7,176 bases of DNA from an uncultured Mycoplasmataceae bacterium (GTDB taxonomy: Bacteria; Bacillota_I; Bacilli_A; Mycoplasmatales; Mycoplasmoidaceae), in the NCBI GenBank assembly GCA_900316595.1, contig ONDN01000083.1:1-7176 (forward strand). Direction: 5' to 3'. The translations under genes were made by a program, and so were the position numbers. The stretch's first letter is position 1. Each line of letters opens with the position of its first letter. The notes beneath the pieces are model-generated. The model was not told the DNA's origin. It was given only the letters and a program-made list of their open reading frames with translations, and did no database searches. Below are positions 1 through 7,176 of the stretch, one piece after another.

Positions 1-87
1 GAAGGTTGGGACAAACCCCATTATTAACAATGAAATGAATAATTTATGGTTTATATTTTTAAATGATATTTTTAATTTATTAAACAT
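1..87 (-). CDS. N-terminus of probable integral membrane protein (possibly MATE-type efflux transporter), partial
   Basis: Only the first 29 codons are present; the gene runs off the low-coordinate edge. The frame opens with ATG at 87-85 and is open to base 1. It reads as a short basic stretch (MFNKLKISFKNINHK) followed by a hydrophobic run (LFISLLIMGFVPTF), which looks like a cytoplasmic N-tail leading into a first transmembrane helix. The pattern of a hydrophobic helix ending in MGxxPT resembles, from memory, the start of mycoplasmal MATE-family multidrug exporters, but 29 residues cannot prove this. It lies 28 nt downstream of the ftsY stop on the same strand. No Shine-Dalgarno is seen before the ATG. 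A -10-like TATTAT ends 9 nt upstream of the start, so it may have its own promoter. The CDS call is fairly safe; the family is a guess. Confidence 0.55.
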   Translation of the reverse strand, partial: MFNKLKISFKNINHKLFISLLIMGFVPTF

Positions 88-96
88 TTATTAAAG

Positions 97-115
97 ATAA
101 TAAGTTCTTATATTT

Positions 116-126
<11 letters not shown>
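97..126 (-). promoter_or_regulatory. Possible sigma-70-type promoter for the gene at 87-1
   Basis: On the minus strand TTGATT (126-121) is followed after 18 nt by TATTAT (102-97), 4/6 and 5/6 matches to the -35 and -10 consensus. The -35 falls in the last codons of ftsY. Transcription would begin only a few bases before the ATG at 87, giving a very short or absent leader. In DNA this AT-rich such matches arise often by chance, so this is a candidate only. Confidence 0.3.
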
Positions 127-1137
<1,011 letters not shown>

Positions 1138-1138
<1 letters not shown>

Positions 1139-4101
1139 TAATTCTCTCCAATTTTATCAGAACCATATTCACTTTTAGCTTCTGATAATTCAACTTGATA
1201 AATGCTTGTTACACCTTTTTGCTGCATTGTTGCTCCAAATAAGATATCACATTTTTCCATAGTACCAGGACGGTGAGTAACAACAATAAATTGAGTTATT
1301 TTACTTGCTGATTGAATCATATTAGCAAATCTTTCAACGTTTGCTGGGTCAAGAGCAGATTCAGCCTCATCAAGGATTACTAATGGGAAACTTTTAATTT
1401 TCAATATTGCAAACAATATTGATAATGCTACTAATGATTTTTCACCACCAGATAATAGAGATAGTCTTGTTACTTTTTTACCATAAGGAGCTACAATAAC
1501 ATCAATACCGGAAGTTAAAATATTTTCATGGTCAGTATATTCAACACTACATGTTCCACCACCTAATAGATATTTGAATACTTCAGGCAATGTTTCATTA
1601 ACTTTTCTAATTGTATCATCAAAGTCTTTTTTAACTTGAGCATCAAGAGTATTAATTGCTTCTTCAATATGTTGTTTTGCAAGTTCAATTTCTTTTTGCT
1701 GTTTTGACATTTCTTCATAACGAGATTCAATTGACTCAAGATCATTTAGTGCTTCCATATTGATTGGACCTAAACGAGTAATTTCATTTTGCAATTGGAT
1801 AATTGCATCTCTTGCTTGTTGATCACTCATTGGTAATTCTTTTACATAGTTTTGCATTGCAAATTCAACAGTCATATGATATGTTTGGTTGATTTTATTT
1901 TTTGCAGTTTCAATAATAGATTCACATTTTACTTGTTCAGCTTGGTTTGAAGCTACAACATCTCTTGCTTTATCAACTTGAAATCTTATTTGTGTTAATT
2001 TAGCTTCTGTATCAGAAACTTGCGATTTATAAATGGCTTTTGAGTTTCTATTTACACTCAAATCTTCATATACTTTATTCTTTTTGCTAATTAATTTAGC
2101 AAGTTCAGCATCAATGCTGTTTTCATCAGTTATAGATCCTTTTTGTTTTAAACCTGTAGATTTTATTAATTGGTTGTAATCGCTTTCATATTTTAATAGA
2201 AGATTTTCATTTGTTCTCAAAGTTTCTTCATAACGTGAAAGTAAAATCTTCTTTTCACTTTGTTTTGAAGAAATTTCATTTAAATCTGCTATAGTTTTTT
2301 CAAGCTCACTCTTTAGTTGCAAATACTCTTCATTTATTAATGGATATAACTTATTCAATTCATCAAGTGTTTTCTTTGAATCTAATTCATTTAGAGTATT
2401 ATTCTTATTTACATAACCTCCAGTAATACTACCTCCTGGTGATATTTGTTGACCATCGAGAGTAATTATTCTATATAGTTGATATGTTAATCGTGATAAA
2501 TTGGTTGCATTATTTAAACTATTAGAAATGATAATATTACCTAGTAAGAATCTTATTGCATTTTCATATTTGCTATCATACTTAATTAAGTCACAAGCAA
2601 TACCACAATAACCATCACGATCTTTTAGAATTTCAAGATGTTCAGGTCTTAATCCTTTAGGTCGGATAGTTTCTAAAGGTAGGAAAGTTGCTTTACCAGC
2701 ACGATTAGATTTTAAGAAATCAACAGCCTTTTCTGCATCAACATTTTTTTCAACGATAATGTCTTGTAAATTTTTACCTAAAGCAGTAGTAATTGCTGTT
2801 TTATATTCATCATCAACTTCAATGAAGCTTTTTACTAAACCACAAATACCAGTTAAAGCAAGCTTATTTTCAATAATAACCCTTGCACCATTTTCAATGT
2901 TTGAATTTGAATTTAATAAATCAACAAGTTGTTTTATTCTTGTTCTTGTTTCAATTAACTTATTAGATTTGTTATTTGTTTCATCATTTAACTTATTTCT
3001 TTTTTCAGTTAAATTGGTGATGATTTCATCATATGCTGAAATATTATCATTTAGTTTATCAATATTTGCATTTGCATCCTTAATTGTAAATTTAGTTGAA
3101 GAAATAAGATTTTCAAATGCATCAATTTTTTTATTTAAGTTCTCACTTTCCAAATCAATTTGTAATTGAGAATTTAAAGATGATTTTTTTATTTCAAGCT
3201 TGTTAATTTTTTCAATTAGTTCATTTAATTCATTGGATAATTGCTCAATATTTTGATCAGCAATTTCTTGTTTTTGTTTTTCAAACTTGATAGATTGATC
3301 TAATTCTTTTAAACTTGGTTCGAATTGCTGTAATTTTTCTTTAGCATTTTCAACATCATGTTTAATTGTCTTTAATTTTTCACTATAGTATTTTAAATCT
3401 TTAACCATTATGGTTAAATCTAGTTCTTTCAATACCTTAGTTTTTTCTTCATAAATTTTTACTTTATCAGCTTGCTTTTTAATTTTTTTTAAAGTGTTTT
3501 CAAGCTCAGTATTAATATCTATAATGCGATTTAGATTTTCTTGTGTCTTTTCAAGCTCTTTAGTGGCATCATCACGTTTTTTAGTGTAAATACCAATCCC
3601 AGCAGCATCTTCAAAAATAGTTCGTCTTTCTTCAGGTTTTGCATCAACAAATCATTGAACAGTGCCTTGTGAAATAATACCCAATGAGCCTTTTGATAAT
3701 CCAGTATCTAAAAAGATATCTTGTATATCTTTCAAACGACATGGCTCATCATTAATAAAATATTCATTACTTCCCTCACCTTTTGTTAATCTCCGTGTGA
3801 TAGAAATATTCTTTTCATCTGTATGTAATGATCCATTTTTGTTATCAAATTCTAATGTTATTTCAGCAAAGTTTGCTTGTTTGTGCTCATTAGAGCCATG
3901 AAAGATAACATCATCACTAATTTTTGATCTTAAAACTTTATTAGATTTCTCACCAAGGACCCATTTTATTGCATCAATAATATTTGATTTACCACTACCA
4001 TTTGGTCCAACAACACCAGACATGTTATTTTTAAAATCTATCACAGTTTTTGTAGCGAATGACTTGAAACCATTAATTGTTATTTTCTTTAAAAAGATCA
4101 T
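1138..4101 (-). CDS. smc: Chromosome segregation protein SMC (P115-like)
   Basis: A 987-residue SMC ATPase. It dimerises through its hinge and, with ScpA/ScpB (not in this window), compacts and segregates the chromosome. Visible parts: N-terminal head with Walker A GPNGSGKS (32-39), IKWVLGEK (45-52) and Q-loop SQG (144-146); coiled coil from about 175 to 410, rich in Lys/Glu/Asn; hinge at about 415-565 with GICGLVKSF, ALGKNLQDIIV, KATFLPL and the glycine cluster PGGSITGGY; return coil to about 840; C-terminal head with ABC signature LSLLSGGEK (880-888), Walker B LVILDEAES (D911, E912) and H-loop VVTHRP (H943). It is about 200 residues shorter than B. subtilis SMC, matching the known mycoplasmal form (M. 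hyorhinis P115, about 980), which implies shorter arms. W150 is encoded by TGA (3654-3652); W47 uses TGG. R103 uses CGG, a rare codon in mycoplasmas. The ATG at 4101 has no clear Shine-Dalgarno. Identity is secure. Confidence 0.98.
1144..1149 (-). promoter_or_regulatory. Strong ribosome binding site for ftsY
   Basis: GGAGAG lies 5 nt upstream of the ftsY ATG at 1138-1136, inside the last codons of smc (Gly-Glu of the C-terminus). It is the only convincing Shine-Dalgarno in front of any gene in the window. It fixes the ftsY start and suggests efficient re-initiation by ribosomes finishing smc. Confidence 0.8.
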
Positions 4102-4115
4102 AAGAAATTTAAAAC

Positions 4116-4140
4116 ATTAGATTTATTATATAAATCTAAT
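4116..4140 (-). repeat. Perfect AT-only inverted repeat (hairpin) between rnc and smc
   Basis: Ten-base arms ATTAGATTTA and TAAATCTAAT flank TTATA, and the outer loop bases can pair for an eleventh base pair. It fills most of the 43-nt gap between the rnc stop (4145) and the smc ATG (4101). In RNA it would form a weak stem-loop without a G+C-rich core. On the minus strand it is followed by GTTTTAAATTTC, which is a poor U-tract, so it does not look like a standard terminator. It may be a processing or stability hairpin between the two cistrons, or simply overlap a promoter, since its centre holds TATAAT on the minus strand (4130-4125). The repeat itself is seen directly; any function is inferred. 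Confidence 0.7.
4125..4130 (-). promoter_or_regulatory. Possible -10 box for smc-ftsY
   Basis: A perfect TATAAT on the minus strand lies 23 nt upstream of the smc ATG, inside the inverted repeat at 4116-4140. No -35 hexamer is seen at normal spacing (AAAAAA would occupy it); weak or absent -35 boxes are common in mycoplasma promoters. If active it would let smc-ftsY be expressed apart from rnc. Chance occurrence is likely in such AT-rich DNA. Confidence 0.3.
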
Positions 4141-4144
4141 CATA

Positions 4145-4834
4145 TTATTTTTTTATTCCAACAAATTTTTTGTATGCAGATTTGGCAGCATTTTGCTCAG
4201 CCTCTTTTATTTTAGTACCAGAGCCCTTACCATATTTAATATTATTACATCATAATTCAACTTGGTAATTATTAGGTGTATTGTTAGTTATTCGATACTG
4301 AATTCCATGTTTATTGTATTTCATCATTATTTCTTGGAACTTTGTTTTATAGTCATAGAAATTAGATAATTTGTGAGCTTTATAACATCTTATTAATGTG
4401 TTTGTTATCACTCTTTTCACGGTATTGAAGCCTAAATCTAAATAAATAGCACCCATTAATGCTTCATATACATCTTCTAAGATTTTTTCATTAAAACCAT
4501 TTTTAGAGTTAACAACAGATTTACCAATTCTAATGTATTTATTAAGTTTTAATTCCTTAGCTGCTAAAACTTCGGATTTACCTTGAACAATTAAAATCTT
4601 ATCTTTTGACATTTGTCCAACACTTAGTTTAGGATTTCTGTTATATAAGTAATCACAAACAACAAGCGAAATAACTTGATCACCCAAAAATTCTAATCGC
4701 TCATAATCATATGTTAAATGATTATCATTATGATATGAAGCATGGGTGAGTGATTCAATGTACAAAAAATAACTCTTGGGAGTTATTTTTAAATTTTTAA
4801 ACAGTTCATTTAGTTCTCTATTATTCTGCATCAT
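4145..4834 (-). CDS. rnc: Ribonuclease III
   Basis: A 229-residue RNase III, the double-strand-specific endonuclease that processes rRNA precursors and some mRNAs. The catalytic domain (about 1-150) has the signature ERLEFLGDQ with acidic residues E45, E48 and D52, and the second active-site pair D121 and E124 in EDVYEALMGAIYLD. The C-terminal double-stranded RNA binding domain (about 160-229) begins near DYKTKFQE and ends with GKGSGTKIKEAEQNAA. Trp195 in that domain is a TGA codon (4252-4250); reading it as stop would remove the last 35 residues, including the conserved lysine/AA helix. Start choice: ATG at 4834 or the next codon ATG at 4831; a GTG at 4846 is also in frame but less likely. 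GAAG at 4844-4841 is a weak Shine-Dalgarno for the 4834 start. The gene overlaps the plsX end by 14 nt. The signature has Gln53 where Ala or Val is usual. Confidence 0.95.
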
Positions 4835-5807
4835 CAAATTCTTCACGAATTTTTTCAGTTACCTTTTTATCAATAATATTGTGTAATAAAACTAATGCTG
4901 AATAGAATTGTTCTTTATCAGCCGATCCATGAGTTTTAACAGCTGGTTTATTTAAACCTAAAACAATTGCCCCAGCTTTATTTTTGTAATCAAAAGTTTT
5001 AGATACATTTTTAATTACAAATGCTGATGTCAATGCAGATAATCAGTTTCAAGGTTTTTTAAAGTTTCTCTTTAAAACTGCAGAAATTGCTTTTAATCCA
5101 CCTTCTACTGACTTAAGCACTAAGTTTCCAGTATAACCATCACTAATAGCAATATCAACAATTCCTTGAAGCAAGTCTCGTGGTTCAACAAAACCTACAT
5201 AGTTTATGTTTTTGTCTTTAGATAACATTTCATTTGCTTGGTGTTGATATTCAAAACCTTTATTTGCTTCTGTACCAATATTGATTATTCCAATTGATGG
5301 ATTAGCAATATTTTCTATATTCTTGAAATAGATATTTGCCATTTTGGCAAAGTTGTATAAATCTATACCATCACAATTTTTATTAGCACCAACATCAATA
5401 ATAACAAAGTACTTGCCTTTTTTTGTAGTTGGTAGGAATGGCATAAAACCAACTTTTGAAAGTTTATTAATAGGTTTTAATAAGAAATGAACAATAGTTA
5501 CAAAACATGCTGTTGATCCAGCAGATAAAACACCATCAGCAATATTATTAGCAACTAATTGTGTAGCTTTATACATACTTGAATTAGTCATTCTTATTGC
5601 TTGGATTGGTGAAGAATCCATTTGAATTACATCATCAGCATGGTAAATTTCAAATTTATCTTTTTTAGCAATAAGTGGTTCAATTTTTTTCTTGTCTCCA
5701 ACAAGAATGATTTCAACATCCTTATATTTTTTTAGAATTTTTCTTGCAGCAATAATTGCTTCACTGGTCTTGTTTTCAAAACCCATTACATCAAAAGCTA
5801 TTTTCAT
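4821..5807 (-). CDS. plsX: Phosphate acyltransferase PlsX
   Basis: A 328-residue PlsX, close to the 333 of B. subtilis. PlsX is a peripheral enzyme that converts acyl-ACP and phosphate to acyl-phosphate, which PlsY uses to acylate glycerol-3-phosphate in phospholipid synthesis. Family landmarks: start MKIAFDVMG; MDSSPIQAIR (63-72); SAGSTAC, matching the usual SAGNTGA; GFMPFLPT; IIDVGAN; IINIGTEANKG; and ISDGYTGNLVLKSVEGG. The start motif reads DVMGFEN where the family normally has DAMGGD. Two TGA-encoded tryptophans, W253 and W255, lie in KKPWNWLSAL (5051-5049 and 5045-5043). Reading them as stops would split the gene into pieces of about 252 and 70 residues; no frameshift is needed. The gene starts 2 nt after the galU stop and overlaps rnc, so it is probably cotranscribed with both. 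No Shine-Dalgarno is evident, suggesting coupling to galU translation. Confidence 0.95.
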
Positions 5808-5809
5808 AA

Positions 5810-6691
5810 TTATTTGTTTTTTAAGAATTCCTTTAATGTATTTCTTAAGTCTTTATCTTCAAGAACTTTATGAAGTGTTGCTTGTAAATAGCCTGAAGCA
5901 GAACCGATATCATAACGTTTTCCTTCAAAGTTGCAAGCATATAAACCTGATTTTTTAGCAATTATTCTTAATGCATCAGTTAATTGAATTTCACCAGATT
6001 TATCAGGTTTACATTTATCTAATGCATTAAAAATGTCAGGAGTTAAAACATATCTTCCTAAAGCAGCATAATTACTTGGTGCCTTATCAATTTCTGGTTT
6101 TTCAACCATATCTTTAACTTTAAATGTTTTAGTGTTTATTTTTGGTTCGTTTGGTGCAACAATACCATAAAGTTTAGTTTTATCTTTTTGAACTTTTTGT
6201 ACACCTAAAATTGAACATTGGTGTTTATTATAAGCATCAATACATTGTTTAATTGCTGGAGCTTGATTTTTATTTACAAATACAAGATCATCTCCAAGAA
6301 TAATAGCAAATGGCTCATTACCAACTATTTGTCTAACATATTTGATAGCATCCCCTAAACCATCAGGACTTTTTTGACGAACAAATATAATATTTGTCAT
6401 GTTAGAAATTTTAGTTACTAAGTTATATAATTCCATTTTCTTTTTTTGTTTTAGAATTGTTTCTAATTCAAATGAACGGTCAAAGTAATCAACAATTGAG
6501 TTCTTCTGAGACGAAACAACTATTATTATTTCTTCAATGCCAGAATCAATAGCTTCTTTAACTAAGTAGTGAATTGTTGGAACATTTAAGATTGGTAACA
6601 TTTCTTTAGCTAATGATTTTGTTGCTGGTAAAAAACGTGTACCCATTCCAGCAGCTGGAATTACTAATTTTCTAACTTTCTTACTTAACAT
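5810..6691 (-). CDS. galU: UTP-glucose-1-phosphate uridylyltransferase
   Basis: A 293-residue UDP-glucose pyrophosphorylase, normal length for bacterial GalU/GtaB. It makes UDP-glucose from UTP and glucose-1-phosphate in the cytoplasm, the donor for glycolipids and, where present, capsular sugars. Motifs: nucleotide-binding PAAGMGTRFLPATKSLAKEM (12-31) with R19 and K29; RQKSPDGLGDA (105-115); ILGDDLV (131-137), the uridine/metal site; VEKP (197-200); GRYVLTP (212-218); GEIQLTDAL (233-241); and FEGKRYDIGSASGYLQ (255-270). The position often His in GLGHA is Asp here. There is no Trp codon, so the frame is intact under any code. The ATG at 6691 is the only good start, with no Shine-Dalgarno; a TATAAT ends 9 nt before it. 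The gene is the first of a tight run with plsX, rnc, smc and ftsY. The symbol gtaB would be equally valid. Confidence 0.95.
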   Translation of the reverse strand: MLSKKVRKLVIPAAGMGTRFLPATKSLAKEMLPILNVPTIHYLVKEAIDSGIEEIIIVVSSQKNSIVDYFDRSFELETILKQKKKMELYNLVTKISNMTNIIFVRQKSPDGLGDAIKYVRQIVGNEPFAIILGDDLVFVNKNQAPAIKQCIDAYNKHQCSILGVQKVQKDKTKLYGIVAPNEPKINTKTFKVKDMVEKPEIDKAPSNYAALGRYVLTPDIFNALDKCKPDKSGEIQLTDALRIIAKKSGLYACNFEGKRYDIGSASGYLQATLHKVLEDKDLRNTLKEFLKNK

Positions 6692-6700
6692 AATTTAATA

Positions 6701-6706
6701 ATTATA
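6701..6706 (-). promoter_or_regulatory. Possible -10 box for the galU-plsX-rnc run
   Basis: A perfect TATAAT on the minus strand sits in the 35-nt gap between uvrA and galU, ending 9 nt before the galU ATG. Transcription starting about 7 nt downstream would give a leader of only a few bases, fitting the absence of a Shine-Dalgarno. No -35 hexamer is visible at normal spacing. This is the natural place for a promoter if uvrA and galU are separate units, but the match may be chance. Confidence 0.35.
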
Positions 6707-6726
6707 TAAAAAGTAATAATATATAG

Positions 6727-7176
6727 TTATTTCTTCAATATCTTCTTTAGGTATTGAGCTGTATATGAAGTATCACAATGATTTAACAATTGTTCAGGAG
6801 TGCCAGTAGCAATAATTGATCCCCCGGCTTCTCCACCATCTCTTCCAAGATCAATGATATAGTCAGCGCATTTAATTAAATCAAGATTATGTTCAATAAC
6901 TATCAATGTTGTACCATTATCTACAATTCTATTTAAAATGTTGATTAATTTTTTAATGTCATCTGTATGTAGACCAGTTGTAGGTTCATCAAGAATTAGA
7001 ATTGTTTTATTTGTGCTATTTTTTTGTAAGAATTTTGCTAGTTTGATTCGTTGAGCCTCACCACCTGATAAATCATTTGAGCTAGCTCCTAATTTTAAAT
7101 ATCCTAGACCAACATCATTTAATAAACTAATCTTATGGTGAATGTTAGGAACATTTTTAAAAAATTCTAATGCCTC
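6727..7176 (-). CDS. uvrA: Excinuclease ABC subunit A (UvrA), C-terminal part
   Basis: The last 149 codons and the TAA stop (6729-6727) of UvrA; the 5' end lies beyond the window. UvrA is the damage-sensing ATPase of nucleotide excision repair, working as a dimer that loads UvrB. The piece begins [12 protein letters not shown], the lead-in to the second ABC domain's signature region. It then shows [10 protein letters not shown] (21-30 of the fragment), signature [12 protein letters not shown] (36-47), Walker [13 protein letters not shown] (59-70), and the H-loop with downstream helix [19 protein letters not shown] (H96) followed by GRDGGEAGG. The segment before the signature reads [11 protein letters not shown], where the family usually has GQPATTLSGGE. 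Full-length UvrA is about 940 residues, so roughly one sixth is present. No Trp codon and no frame disruption occur. Identity is secure; the true start cannot be seen. Confidence 0.96.
   Translation of the reverse strand, partial: EALEFFKNVPNIHHKISLLNDVGLGYLKLGASSNDLSGGEAQRIKLAKFLQKNSTNKTILILDEPTTGLHTDDIKKLINILNRIVDNGTTLIVIEHNLDLIKCADYIIDLGRDGGEAGGSIIATGTPEQLLNHCDTSYTAQYLKKILKK

Noticed and set aside
75..95. Ten-base direct repeat ATTTATTAAA twice with one base between, covering the start codon at 87-85
   Set aside because: Pure A/T apart from the spacer C and too short to separate from chance; no operator-like symmetry is apparent.
88..115. Terminator after ftsY
   Set aside because: Only a 5-bp stem with a 2-base loop can be drawn near 100-111, with no T-run after it on the minus strand.
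1563..1745. Second minus-strand frame of 60 codons inside smc
   Set aside because: It is a frame-shifted reading of the smc coiled-coil segment, with Lys/Leu-rich low-complexity content and no start signal.
2759..3169. Plus-strand open frames (also at 144-326, 855-1043, 3662-3901, 5692-5958) as possible antisense genes
   Set aside because: They lie opposite conserved genes, show no recognisable motifs, and their Ser/Phe/Leu-rich composition is what the reverse of Lys/Glu/Asn-rich coding sequence gives.
3483..3490. Homopolymer runs of 7-8 T (A on the coding strand), also near 1011, 1094, 3184 and 7019, as phase-variation switches
   Set aside because: They encode Lys-rich segments of essential housekeeping genes, are short, and are expected in such AT-rich DNA.

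Overview
The window is ordinary core-genome sequence from a wall-less bacterium of the Mycoplasma type (Mollicutes). The DNA is very AT-rich. Four reading frames with strong homology to FtsY, Smc, RNase III and PlsX only become full length if TGA is read as tryptophan (genetic code 4). Seven Trp codons are visible in the window: six are TGA and one is TGG. No closer placement is safe; a hominis- or synoviae-type Mycoplasma is plausible but is an inference.

Every gene lies on the minus strand, so transcription runs from high to low coordinates: uvrA 3' end (7176-6727), galU (6691-5810), plsX (5807-4821), rnc (4834-4145), smc (4101-1138), ftsY (1138-116), and the first 29 codons of a probable membrane protein (87-1). 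Coding density is extreme: galU and plsX are 2 nt apart, plsX and rnc overlap by 14 nt, and smc and ftsY share one base (TAATG). The only gaps are 6692-6726, 4102-4144 and 88-115, each under 50 nt, so no stretch over 300 bases lacks a gene. No tRNA, rRNA, CRISPR array, insertion sequence or clear intrinsic terminator was seen.

The block plsX-rnc-smc-ftsY is a shortened form of the Firmicute cluster plsX-fabD-fabG-acpP-rnc-smc-ftsY. The fatty-acid synthesis genes are missing from the middle, which fits an organism that scavenges fatty acids but still needs PlsX to make acyl-phosphate. GalU makes UDP-glucose, the donor for glycolipids and capsule sugars. PlsX and GalU therefore both feed the cell envelope, while Rnc (RNA processing), Smc (chromosome compaction and segregation) and FtsY (SRP receptor) are housekeeping functions. 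UvrA belongs to nucleotide excision repair.

The hunt found no new system. The points worth a second look are small: a perfect AT-only hairpin with an embedded TATAAT between rnc and smc, one good Shine-Dalgarno (ftsY) in a window where the other starts have weak or no such site, possible leaderless starts at galU and the last gene, a single CGG codon in smc, and diverged motifs in PlsX.
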